DNA of 64,000 nucleotides from Paragorgia papillata (lineage: Eukaryota; Cnidaria; Anthozoa; Scleralcyonacea; Coralliidae): assembly GCA_035771165.1 (NCBI GenBank), contig JAWNZC010000023.1, positions 3,334,001 through 3,398,000 on the forward strand, given 5' to 3'. A program made the position numbers and the translations under genes. Below, one piece after another: positions 24,406 through 30,878 of the stretch. The notes below the pieces were generated by a model. It saw only the letters and a program-made list of their open reading frames with translations. It was not told the origin of the DNA and ran no database searches. The first letter of the stretch is position 1. Every line of letters begins with the position of its first letter.

Positions 24406-25517
24406 AAAAAATGTTCACAATGCTGTAAAATCTCACTCCAAAATGCAGAAAATGGCATTTCAGGTACGCTAGGTTTCAACATTGGGGGCGGGGGGGGGGG
24501 AGTTTTCAACTTTTCATGCCCTGCAGATTCCTTGCCCTTTCGGCGCTCAAACCCCACAGGTCAGTGTCAAGCCCTCCGCACAGTTTGACCTCGAGTTTGA
24601 CATCAATCCACCTTGGCACCTCCTCACGCGTCCGCCATAATCAGGGTTCTGGTAACGCCGCACTGCTAACAAATAACTACTAACAACCTTAAAAACACAA
24701 GGCTTTTTAAAATTACTTATATCTTTTACACCCTTATTCAATTTTGTACCAGGCAGCACTTCCTTGCGATAGTAACTTCTAGTATACAATATATAGAGCC
24801 CACTAATATGTCTAATCTTGATGAATCAAAACACCATGGAATATAGAGCGTTGAAATACTCGATCCGGATTGGCTGAGTGGGTGCAACCATTCTCTAATG
24901 TCATTATATTATAGATCCTTTTAATAAGTGCAGAGGACGTCATTTTCCACCATTGACGTCATTTTCAGCTTCTTAAATTCCATTGAAAATATACAAAAGC
25001 TAAGACAATAAACGAATGTTAAACGAATTCAGACGAAAAATTGAAAAGAATTGACGGCATATGGTGAAAATTACGTATTCTATACTTATTAAAAGGGTCT
25101 ATATGTCGTTCACCAGAGCCCTTCAATTTTGCCAACTCCTTGGTTAATTTAACTTTCAATTTTCTAGATACCACCGACTATGCTTCGTGTAACATTGACA
25201 AGCGACCGTCCAGTGCCATCGTGACAATGAATACTGCAACGTCAGACAATATTCAGAAATACATCGATATTATCAACGCTGTGTCAGCCAAAGATTTAGC
25301 AGCCCTTGGTTTGGTTCATAAGGATACTGTGCAACTTCCGAAGCCCAAGACTGGTGATAACACAAAGACGTACCTTGGAAATTACTACAAGGATCTCCAG
25401 GCTTTGGGACCTGATGATGTAACTGCCGGGTCTTCTACAACTGGCGGGTCTTCTACACTTACCGTTTCTCTTCTAGTACAAGTCCTTGGTGTTTTTGCGC
25501 TTTTCTTGGTGTTCTAG
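7863..25517 (+). CDS. Transferrin/melanotransferrin-like protein, last lobe with GPI-type C-terminus (5' exons not found)
   Basis: Four exons, 7863-8018, 14686-14949, 18368-18595 (or from 18386) and 25168-25517, are all joined in phase 1. Together they encode one whole transferrin lobe of about 330 residues. Landmarks: PKWCVKNITACEV at the lobe start; ARYWGVAVVKK and KKSCHTGALRTVGW (anion-binding Thr and Arg kept); FFGGSCVP; KKCSSKDPYSGYIGAFKC; RVAFVKH; YKLLCKDGTVK; TTDYASCNIDKRPSSAIVT; YLGNYYKDLQALG. The C-terminus AGSSTTGGSSTLTV plus a hydrophobic tail ending FALFLVF has the form of a GPI signal, as in melanotransferrin. By eye the iron ligands Asp63 (ASASAND region) and His249 (PSSAIV) are replaced by Ser, while both Tyr ligands remain. 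The introns are 6.7, 3.4 and 6.6 kb and full of repeats. A signal-peptide exon, and any earlier lobe, lies upstream and was not recognised. Membrane iron role is uncertain. Confidence 0.92.
8099..8171 (-). mobile_element. tRNA-derived SINE fragment
   Basis: On the minus strand, GAGCATCTGGCTAGCATTCAGAAGG, then the B-box-like GGGCTCGAGTCCC and CAGAGTTTTC, match the unit at 8990-9085. The A-box half is missing because the LINE piece at 8172 begins there. Confidence 0.6.
8172..8856 (+). mobile_element. 5'-truncated LINE, reverse transcriptase C-terminus (CR1/L2-like)
   Basis: The open frame enters at about 8172 with QIKHILDS and ends at a stop at 8692-8694. It reads through the post-catalytic RT region: LVFSKLYYCSSVWANTS, LQSVQNFAARIVTGTRKYDH, LQQLNWLPVRYMLRFR and FRATKLWNELPDSVKDTASI. 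These are standard C-terminal motifs of CR1/L2/jockey-type non-LTR retrotransposons. The frame is intact, so the copy is fairly young. A 3' UTR of about 160 bp ends in an ATAAATA/AT tail. The catalytic YADD part, endonuclease and ORF1 are absent. It lies in intron 1 of the visible transferrin gene. Confidence 0.88.
8990..9085 (+). mobile_element. tRNA-derived SINE-like unit
   Basis: An A-box-like TGGCTCAATGGTTAGAGC and a B-box-like GGTTCGAGTC are 30 bp apart. CGGAGGTCAGAGTTTTCTGAA follows, as in the fragment at 8099-8171. There is no acceptor-stem pairing, so it is not a working tRNA gene. 9086-9470 shows nothing. Confidence 0.6.
9470..11110. mobile_element. Composite element with inverted arms of about 150 bp
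   Basis: The left arm (about 9594-9750) and right arm (about 11095-10500, minus strand) share CCAGAGCCT, TACCTGGAAGGC, GTGAGGCAAAA, AATTTTTGGACGTCAG, CCCTACGCGGTCA and CTTTTTCTCGCGGCC. The right arm is split by the MITE 10537-10940. The segment 9470-9580 (TAAGACTCGACTATTCATTTG and neighbours) recurs in reverse at 33160-33265. The open frame 9652-10056 runs across arm sequence and is not a gene. Confidence 0.65.
10537..10940. mobile_element. PIF/Harbinger-type MITE, 404 bp, TSD TAA
   Basis: The ends GACCCCGTTTACACGATGCC are inverted repeats, flanked by TAA (10534-10536 and 10941-10943). The homologous arm at 9731 is the empty site: it reads CTC-TTA-GTC, with a single TTA where the MITE has inserted on the other arm. 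Internal GTGCCGGTA-type repeats occur in both orientations. It is non-coding. Confidence 0.88.
11111..11680. other. Intron sequence, nothing recognised
   Basis: AT-rich sequence inside transferrin intron 1, with no exon or repeat recognised. Confidence 0.4.
11690..12010. repeat. Dispersed repeat, inverted copy at 32925-33150
   Basis: GAAAATTACGAAGGGGGCAT, CAGAATATGTTACAATATTG, GTTTTCCCGCTCTTTTTTTG and GAGCTCGGACGTCACGCAGG all recur in reverse complement at 32925-33150. It also carries the CCAGAGCCTCTGATCC end motif seen at 9594, 11090 and 13090, so it belongs to the same family. Confidence 0.6.
12153..12461 (+). pseudogene. RecQ-like DNA helicase remnant with poly-C expansion
   Basis: The frame contains LNREQKDAITAFVRGADII, then PVLPTGFWQI. 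This matches the start of RecQ helicase domains (motif 0 plus Walker A, normally LPTGFGKS). The Walker lysine/serine are gone (PTGFWQI). A 23-base poly-C run (12321-12343) encodes PPPPPPPP at that spot, followed by VFDFIQSKKRNISAVW, which resembles the next RecQ segment. It is only 102 codons long with no other helicase motifs, so it is a broken fragment, probably carried by a repeat. Confidence 0.55.
12720..12862. mobile_element. Foldback MITE
   Basis: GGAAATAACACT at the left is mirrored by AGTGTTATTTCCC at the right. Inside, GTTTG, AAAAATCGTA and CGAGTACGAAGTACG also pair. It lies in transferrin intron 1. Confidence 0.6.
13085..13330. repeat. Dispersed repeat with internal hairpin
   Basis: CCCAGAGCCCGCGATCCTTT marks the family seen at 9594 and 11740. 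Inside, ACGTATAGTTCCAGTCT (13129 on) is mirrored by AGACTGGAACTATACGT (ending about 13218). Confidence 0.6.
13338..13540 (-). mobile_element. tRNA-derived SINE copy, minus strand
   Basis: On the minus strand, GGGTCGCGGGTTCAATTCCT (B box) leads into CGCCTTGATGTTGC, TCGCAACTGGTCCCGGTTTG and GTCTTATAATGTATATATTC. The copy at 14297-14435 shows the same order. A short inverted pair (TCTGCCAAACTGAC and TCAGTTTGGCAGA) sits next to it at 13360-13431. Confidence 0.65.
14086..14249. mobile_element. Foldback MITE, 164 bp
   Basis: GTAATAGCATGATTTCGAGT is exactly mirrored at the right end. The loop holds CACTCGTCCTTCGGACTCGTG. The GTAATAGCAT end recurs at the ends of other foldbacks near 39033 and 49250, so one family is involved. 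Confidence 0.8.
14297..14435 (+). mobile_element. tRNA-derived SINE
   Basis: A box TAGCTCAGTGGTCAGAGC and B box GGGTTCAATTCC stand at tRNA spacing in the frame GGCTTCCG...CTAGCATCGCAAGG. The acceptor ends do not pair, so it is a SINE head and not a tRNA gene. The tail (TGATGTTGTC, TCGCAACAGGTCCCGGTTTG, TCTTATAATGCATATATTC) is shared with the minus-strand copy at 13440-13540. Confidence 0.75.
14686..14949 (+). CDS. Transferrin-like gene, exon b
   Basis: The acceptor TTTTAAATTTTAG ends at 14685 and donor GTACGT starts at 14950. The exon is 264 bp, phase 1 to 1. It encodes KVVLAENHNNSEDEFARYWG, VAVVKK, KKSCHTGALRTVGWRIPVG and FFGGSCVP. It keeps a Tyr at the first Tyr-ligand position and the Thr/Arg of the anion site. 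Confidence 0.93.
15520..15800. repeat. Minisatellite of about 23-24 bp units with leader
   Basis: About ten units of CACTTTTAGCGTGTTTTACG with small variations (AGCG/GACG, GTAAC/GTAC) run from 15580. Just before it lies TTAAGAATTAGATGAACACC and a mirrored GTTTTCATCTAATAT. This leader recurs with a single unit at 17725-17795. Confidence 0.85.
15887..16800 (-). pseudogene. Degenerate LINE reverse-transcriptase C-terminus (jockey-like)
   Basis: Reading the minus strand: RWNFRKDWEKFALMTDALTS, then THWGANFTTMRTS, a frame change, ALALVFSTAEYACPVWSHST, DSIINQALRFVSGATKATPT, further breaks, then GFALERHALVRLNRLRTGWA and CGAYQDINHIIAACLF, ending GLKELDGDTRNWLMHVVAEW with the stop at 15889-15887. The order matches the RT-to-end region of jockey-type non-LTR elements (thumb, then a C-terminal Cys-His region). 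At least two frameshifts and several stops make it dead. It is a different lineage from the LINEs at 8172 and 36725. Confidence 0.8.
16950..17720. repeat. Dispersed repeat family A, copy 2 (two tandem units)
   Basis: Two units of about 240 bp begin at ACGGCGTGTGCGATTGTAAG (17137 and 17380). They share GTATATAATATCAAGATA, TGCCAGCGACA, CTGTGAACAC and CATCCGAG with 4690-5310 and 23390-23990. The tail CGAAACCTAGACTCG and TAGCCCGAGTAAT is shared with 5281-5318. Confidence 0.7.
17834..18087. mobile_element. MITE family B, copy 1
   Basis: The ends are AATAGACGAATTTCAGGGTG and, in reverse, CAATAGGCGAGTTTCAGGGT, each followed by TTGCGCGCGCATC. It is about 90 percent like 62159-62430 by eye. A 20-bp sequence CCAACTTCAATCAGGTGA appears on both sides (17806 and 18143), as if the flanks were duplicated. 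Confidence 0.75.
18368..18595 (+). CDS. Transferrin-like gene, exon c
   Basis: It encodes AAFCSGVGDKKCSSKD, SGYIGAFKCMAAGDNDRVAF, VKHVTT and YKLLCKDGTVK, and ends at donor GTAAGT (18596). Two acceptors keep phase 1: AG at 18366-18367 or CAG at 18383-18385 (exon from 18386). The second has the better CAG context but shortens the loop before the Cys. GYIGAF holds the second iron-ligand Tyr. Confidence 0.9.
18602..19100. other. Intron sequence, nothing recognised
   Basis: A short AT run lies at 18798-18810. No exon signal was seen. Confidence 0.4.
19105..19310 (+). repeat. Minisatellite, about 3 units of 70-90 bp
   Basis: GTCACAAAGGGGGAGACACT, CCCGTCTCCGC and TATATGTCCGCCCTG recur at 19109, 19198 and (shortened) 19266. 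The overlapping open frames in all three plus frames (19008-19417) are artefacts of this repeat. Confidence 0.8.
19508..19556. repeat. Poly-G run
   Basis: A near-continuous run of about 47 G on the plus strand with one C and one A. It is likely unstable and hard to sequence correctly. Confidence 0.9.
20165..20626. repeat. Compound microsatellite (TATG)n-(TC)n-(CCCT)n
   Basis: (GTAT)n occupies 20168-20375, (CT)n 20398-20505 and (CCCT)n 20506-20612. The open frames on both strands here are purely repeat-driven. 19557-20164 before it shows nothing recognisable. Confidence 0.95.
20640..21937. other. Intron sequence, nothing recognised
   Basis: About 1.3 kb of AT-rich transferrin intron 3 without exon-like or repeat structure by eye. 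Confidence 0.4.
21938..22058. mobile_element. Foldback MITE
   Basis: GGTTAGAGAGAATGGTCACT is mirrored by AGTGACTATTCTCTAACC. Inside, CCCTATGGGATATAGAGTC pairs with GACTATATCCCATAGAG. Confidence 0.8.
22160..22481. mobile_element. Tc1/mariner-type MITE, 322 bp, TSD TA
   Basis: The ends are CAGTGTGTATAAAAAAACGG and the reverse of a matching AATACACACTG. TA lies on both sides (22158-22159, 22482-22483). The arms continue with TTAGAAAATGAATTAGTATTC and TAGTAGTTTGAAAGCCCTAA. It has no transposase. A second copy in opposite orientation is at 22777-23091. Confidence 0.8.
22523..22740. mobile_element. Foldback MITE with AACTCTATATATAG ends
   Basis: AGTGAACTCTATATATAG and ATCGTTTTCA at the left are mirrored by GAAAACGATC and TCTATATATAGAGTCACT at the right. 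It sits between the two mariner-type MITEs. CAGTGAACTCTATATATA-like ends also occur near 11065 and 13295. Confidence 0.75.
22777..23091. mobile_element. Mariner-type MITE, second copy, one end lost
   Basis: Starts CAGTGTGTATAAAAAAAAAC after TA. Its inside matches 22160-22481 in reverse orientation. It breaks off after GGGTTCCGTTTTTTTT at 23091 without the ACACACTG end. Confidence 0.75.
23242..23312. repeat. Foldback hairpin, 71 bp
   Basis: GTGTAAAAACGCCAGGTAAA and AGGAT are mirrored at the right around GGCCGGCCTGGCC. Confidence 0.85.
23390..23990. repeat. Dispersed repeat family A, copy 3 (two tandem units)
   Basis: Units begin near 23626 and 23838 with GTAAGCGTATATAATATCAA. They share TGACCAATA, CTATGTCTGTGAACACAC, CATCAGGAAAGCAAAG and AAAGAAAGCATT with the other two copies. 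The leader CACAATCCAATTCTCCGATA links it to 4870. Confidence 0.7.
24371..24403. repeat. Poly-C run (33 bases)
   Basis: 33 consecutive C, then AAAAAAA. A second G run lies at 24484-24500. Frames through here on both strands are polyproline/polyglycine artefacts. Confidence 0.95.
24910..25103. mobile_element. MITE family C, copy 1
   Basis: The ends TATAGATCCTTTTAATAAGT and, in reverse, TATAGACCCTTTTAATAAGT flank AATATACAAAAGCTAAGACA and GTGAAAATTACGTATTCTAT. The same layout is at 38684-38857. It ends 65 bp before transferrin exon d. Confidence 0.75.
25168..25517 (+). CDS. Transferrin-like gene, last exon with GPI-type tail
   Basis: The acceptor TTTCAATTTTCTAG ends at 25167 and the stop TAG is at 25515-25517. 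The exon-c base A plus AT makes Asn, then TTDYASCNIDKRPSSAIVTM, YLGNYYKDLQALG, a Ser/Thr/Gly spacer (GSSTTGGSST) and the hydrophobic end LLVQVLGVFALFLVF. In serum transferrins PSH carries the ligand His; here it is PSS. Confidence 0.93.
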
Positions 25518-25704
25518 ATCAGATTATTCGAATGAGTGACTACCTCATTTAGAAAAGCAAACGCTTAAACTGTCATGTCCCAATTAGAATGCTTTCTGTA
25601 GATTTCTTTAATAATACCATGATCGCCTCGGATTCTTTTGTTCTCCGAGAGAATGTAAACCTCGTATTTCCCTCATCGCTCATGCAAGAGGGAAATTTAT
25701 CCCG

Positions 25705-25832
25705 TTTGTCTTCTAATTTTCCCGTGCATGTTGATGAGGGAAAATTAGAAGACAAAGAAATCTTTTGTCTTCTTCGAAATTTCCCGCTTGCATATATTTT
25801 CCCTCGTCAACATGCACGGGAAAATTAGATGC
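25705..25832. mobile_element. Foldback MITE in likely transferrin 3' UTR
   Basis: CTTCTAATTTTCCCGTGCAT and GTTGATGAGGG at the left are mirrored by CCCTCGTCAACATGCACGGG and AAAATTAGA at the right, with a second inner stem (TTAGAAGACAAAG / CTTTTGTCTTC). Confidence 0.75.
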
Positions 25833-25914
25833 AACTTCTCTGATCAACCGTGTAAATTTCCTGTCGGTAAGATTCTCAAAGTGTTCCTCGGCGATCATAA
25901 TATTACAAACCAGT

Positions 25915-26019
25915 AACATGACTTTTCGGGAAATTAGCGATTAAATTTCCCCTTTGCCTCAGGAAGATTTCCCTCGGCGGCGGGGAAATTTAATCGCTAA
26001 TTTCCCTCAAGTCATGTTA
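25915..26019. mobile_element. Foldback MITE
   Basis: TAACATGACTTTTCGGGAAA, TTAGCGATTAAATTTCCC and its mirror enclose CCTCGGCGGCGGGG. Relatives lie at 27480-27650 and 61003-61115. Confidence 0.8.
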
Positions 26020-26213
26020 TTCCTTATAAATATTTGGTAATTTTATGCTTTTGTTGGTATTAGATCAGATTATCCAAATGAGTGACATATGCTTCGGCTT
26101 TGCATCTGTGACGTCGTACATTTGCATTTGGTACTTTGTAAGTTTTATGTTTTGATGTTTTCAGCTTTGATATTTTTAGTACGAGTAGAGTTTGTACGAG
26201 GAACATGTCTCCT

Positions 26214-26219
26214 AATAAA
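26214..26219 (+). terminator. Candidate poly(A) signal for the transferrin-like gene
   Basis: AATAAA, 697 bp past the stop, is the nearest plus-strand signal that I noticed clear of the foldbacks at 25705-26019. It is followed by a GT-containing stretch. The assignment is inferred. Confidence 0.45.
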
Positions 26220-26372
26220 AGTGTTTAAGTAAAAGATTTTCACTGCATTCTAATAATTTCTTACCTCGTCGTTTCTTACCAGGCTCAGTTTAGTCGCGAA
26301 CAGAGGTAGGGGTGTGGCAAGTGGGGGTGTTATATAAAAGGACAAGGGCAAAAAACGCGGTTACTTTTAGCC

Positions 26373-27084
26373 TTACAACAAAAATCCAGAAAAACGTTGA
26401 ATTACTAACATAATTAGAAGATTACTAGATGCACATTGAATACTCGGGGCGTCGCTGTTCAACATCACAACCGTAGGTATAAAACAATCGTTTTCGATGA
26501 AGTCTGCAATGATGATATTAATCCCCGTGGCTCCTCGTTTCCGTTTTCCAACCCATTCGACTAACATCGAGTTCGCTGTTTGAGATACCCAGGTTTTCAG
26601 AGTGGCATTGACGGCTTGTCCGGCAACAATCTCAATCCAATGAGGTATCAGAATACCTTGGGTTACATAGAATTTGTTTCTTGGTCTTGGAGAACCATAA
26701 TTCTTGGTTAAAAAGTTCATCCAGTTTTCAGGATCTTGAAATATCGTCTTGTCGAAAGGCGCCAGGATACTGGCGCTGCTTCTCCAGGCGTAGTCAGGCA
26801 ATCGCGAAACGGTGGTGGAGAGAAAAAATAAAACCCGTTTTTTCATTCTCCACATGTACTGCAAAGTTATTCTACCCAGGTCCCCTCTGGGACACAAGTG
26901 ATCGCCCAGATACCATCGAATTTTGCTTAACAACAACCTTGTCGCCATAACTCTATCCTCGCTGAGGCTGTAGAAGTGATTGAAGTCAATTATGACGACT
27001 TCTTTGGCAAACGTCGTTACGAATTGCTTTACTTGGTTTAGTATTCCATCCAATTTTTCGCCCGTCAGGCCATGGACAACATAA
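26373..27084 (-). CDS. PLCXD-like gene, last coding exon
   Basis: It begins after acceptor TTTTTGCAAG (27086-27085) with T completing an ATT codon, then YVVHGLTGEKLDG. It ends with the stop at 26375-26373. It holds DFNHFY (catalytic His), LCPRGDL and IIIADFIEND. 712 bp. Confidence 0.95.
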
Positions 27085-30000
27085 CTTGCAAAAAGATAAC
27101 ACAAAGTTTTACCAAGCTAGAGCTGACAACGGCTGATATAAGGAGGAAATATGCGCCTACCGTTTTTCCTCGAATAAGCTCTCCTTTCGAATAGGTGTCC
27201 ACCCTTCACGCAAAAAAATTTCATAAGCGCCACCCCCTATTGAACAAGCGCCCGCCTCCTTGCCCGGGCCTCACTATTCCAGGCTGAGTAATAAAGGTTT
27301 AATACAGTAATACCATGATTGACTCGGTTTCTTTTGTTCTCATCGGGTAATTTAATCTCTAATTTCCCCTAAACAGCGGAAATTTCTAGTTTTTCCCTCT
27401 AACAGGGCAAATTTATATTTTAATCCTCATTAGCATGCATGACCAAACATCCAAACAGTACTCTTTTACACAACAAGAAATGCATTATTATAAGATAATC
27501 ATGGTATTACAAACTAATACCATGACATGTCGGGAAATTAGTGATTAAGTGTCCCCTCAAGCCTCGGGCGGATTTGTGAAAGTGCACAAATTCTCCCTCG
27601 GCTTTCGGGGACATTTAATAAATAATTTCCCTCATGTCATGGTATTAATAGTTATAATAAAGAGAATACAAAGCCAACCAACAGCAAACTTATTGTGTTT
27701 GCGTCGTTCCTTCAAGTCGCATGTTGCAATTTCTATATTCATGTCCTTGCATAGCTCTCGTACGTGTACTATCTTTTTTTTTATCTTGCTCTGTTGCTAC
27801 GCTCTTCGTAATCATTACAAAGTTTTGTTAAAAATAAACGTACAGTTGAATTAAGTTAAAAGAAAATATTTAATAACCCCACCCGACACCCACCTGCATG
27901 CGCTCTCCCTATACCCACTGATCTCTATATATACAGATCGGTGCCTACATACCCTTTTGCCCGAAATTCAAGCTGGGCACTTGCGTAATTAGCTGCCTTA
28001 AGCCAAATGCTGAGAGGTTTTGAAACACACTTTTGTAGAAAAGTTAGTTGAGTTGCAATTAAAACCATTTTTACATGATTTGATTGAAAATAGTTCAACA
28101 AAAGTCGCGACGCAAAGCGAATGCGTTTTCAGAATTTTGTCAAAACAAAACAAGTTTAAATACTTTTCAAAATTGTAAATCAACTGTCCAATTCTACAAT
28201 CATTTTGCTATAAACTGTAAAAATTTGAATTAAATTGCTTTTAAACTCAACGCGCAGTTGCATTTTTCGCAATGCACTACTCCAAGGTGTTAAGTGCCTA
28301 TAAAAGCTTAAAGTAACAAAAGTAACATCTTTTTCAGTTTTTCATTTCCACGCTTCGTTTTTGAGATATTTCAGTTTGTTCGATATGCAAATTAAACATC
28401 TTACATAATGAATTATCGGAGAATGTTGTATACCATTGCTGTTATGAAACCAAATAAATTTGAAGGCAGTATGTGAATTAGGCCTTTGCATATTATACTA
28501 GCATTTTGAGCATGCATGCATCTTAGCAATAGAATAGGAGAAAGGCATTGAGAATAATGCCAGCATTCTGGCAAGGAAATATCTTCAACGAATGTTAATT
28601 CATCATATAACTATTAGTTATACACAGAAGGTTACGCGGTCTTATGGCTTATATGAATAGATGCGATCGATATGCTTTGAAATGTTGAAACGGTTACAAC
28701 AGTTGTGACAAGGTATGTAGTCATGCAGGGTTGCATGCTATTGTATATATTATAGAAAACTAGTACTCCTTGTTTGCGGTTGTTTTGTAATTAGGGTTTC
28801 GAAATCATTAACTGAAAAACACATACTGTATCTAAAGGTTTAAAGTGGGCGTGTTTCTCCCAAACACGAAACACGTAGAATTTTCAAGTGATTATATATA
28901 TATCAATGATAATATAGGATTGTCGTTGATAAATTAGATACACTGCTCAATACAGGTAGAGCGAGTTATACTTATACTGATCCAGTCATAAAATGAAATA
29001 ATATTGCTACTCCGAGTTTCACGCATTGGAGCGATCTTCAGGCAATTAAAGTGTTCCGTTTCAACTATGCCTTTTATAGTGTCAATCTGATATGTTTAAA
29101 AATAACGGTCAAATTTAAAAATTTAAAAAATAACGGTCAAATTTAAAAATTAAAATTAACGTTAAAGATTAAAAAGAACGTTAAAAAATAACGTTCATGT
29201 CGTCAAGTGATTCCTGCCCGGCAAATGTTCTTTAAGTAAAATTTATTTTGATGGCGGCATTTTGAAATAAGTTCAGTTCTTTTGTTTAGGAGGGATTCTT
29301 TGTTTGCTTTCAGAATGTGTAGCTTCTCGTCTAAGCAAAGTTGACATCTTCTTGATCCGTTGAGGAATGCAGTTGAGTGTTTGATGATTGACCATGCGAT
29401 ATTAAAATTAAGACTTTCCCTTTTTAAGTTCCAAACGTGCTTTGAGAGTTCTGTTTCGTTTTTATACTTTTCATTACAAAAGGATTTCTGATGGTTTCTG
29501 TGCCGTTGCTTAAATTCGTTAGCTGTCATGCCGATATATTGTTTTGTTTTGTTGTCGTTGGTGGTTGTAACTTCAGCTTTGTAAACTATTATAAGTTCGT
29601 GGCTAAACAGCGTCCTAATAGCGGGCATTCGTTTTTTTCAATATATCGGCATGACAGCTAACGAATTTAAGCAACCGTGCAGAAACCATCAGAAATCCTT
29701 TCGCAATGAAAACTAAAAAAAGATCTTAATTTTAATATCACTTCAAAAACTCATTAATAATTCACGAGGAAAACACAAAGGAAATCAGTACCATGTCCGC
29801 GGTTTTATACCTGATAAAACTTCTTGACGTCAGAGAGAATAGTAATGTACATACAATTTTATATAAAAAATACTAATGAACATACAATTTTATATAAAGA
29901 ATACTAATGAACATAACATCCAATTTAACGAATCGTTTTTGAAGCCATTCAAAACACTCGCATCACGTGTTTTATCAGATCTAAAACACTCGGGCTGCGC

Positions 30001-30838
30001 CCTCGTGGTTTTAAATCTGATAGGTCAATCATCAAACACTCAACTGCATTCCTCAACGGATCAAGATTAAGATGTCAACTCTGCTTAGATGAGAAGCTAC
30101 ACATTCTGAATCGAAAGCAAGCAAAGAATCCCTCCTAAACACAACATAGTCTCTCGTTATGTATGATGATATATGACATACAACCAAACGTAGTTCTATG
30201 ATGTATTTCATCATACGCGTGCAACGACTGTCCCACATGTGGGATGTTAAACTAAAAAACATATAAGGAAAAAACCAGCAGCGGTGTTGTGGTCGGGGTC
30301 TGAGAGGCGGGTTATTTTTCCGGAGGGTTGTGATTAGGTTTAGGGTCACCGGGGGGTTGTGGTTAGGTTTAGGGTTTCCGGGGGGTTGGGGTTCGGGTTT
30401 GGGGTGCGGGGGTAGGGAATTATTAAAAAACAACAACACGCGTATGATGCAATACATCATAGAACTGTGTTTGGTTGTATGTCATATATCATCATACATA
30501 ACGAGAGACTATGCTGCTAAACAAAAGAACTGAACTTAATTCAAAATGCCGCCATCAAAATAAATTTTACTTAAAGAACATTTGCTGCGCATGAATCACT
30601 TGACATGAACGTTATTTGAAAAAAAAACACGTTATAATAAACGTTATTAATTAACGTTATTTGAACGTTAATCAAAAATTTTAATTTTTAAATTTGACCG
30701 TTATTCTTTAAATTTGACCGTTATGTTTAAACATATCAGATTGACACTATAAAAGGAATAGTTGAAACGGAACACTTTAATTGCCTGAAGATCGCTCCAA
30801 TGCGTGAAACTCGGAGTAGCAACATTATTTCATTTTAG

Positions 30839-30878
<40 letters not shown>

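Larger units (their letters stand above)
29638..30838 (+). mobile_element. Second Penelope-like fragment, inverted, with two insertions
   Basis: Plus-strand pieces match the minus-strand element: 29638-29740 (ATATATCGGCATGACAGCTA), 30031-30141 (ATCATCAAACACTCAACTGC, TGTCAACTCTGCTTAGATGA), 30517-30600 (AAAAGAACTGAACTTA) and 30600-30838 (terminal repeat with ribozyme). The reading frame is destroyed. Insertions are a foldback-rich block at about 29741-30030 and a TIR element at 30142-30516. Its 5' end abuts the other copy's 5' end, giving a head-to-head inverted pair. Confidence 0.8.

Noticed and set aside
24237..24588. Proline- and glycine-rich frames
   Set aside because: They depend on the 33-base poly-C run and a nearby G run.
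30296..30418. Internal telomere repeat
   Set aside because: TTAGGG-like pieces occur only within 35-bp units of a TIR element core, not as a pure hexamer array.
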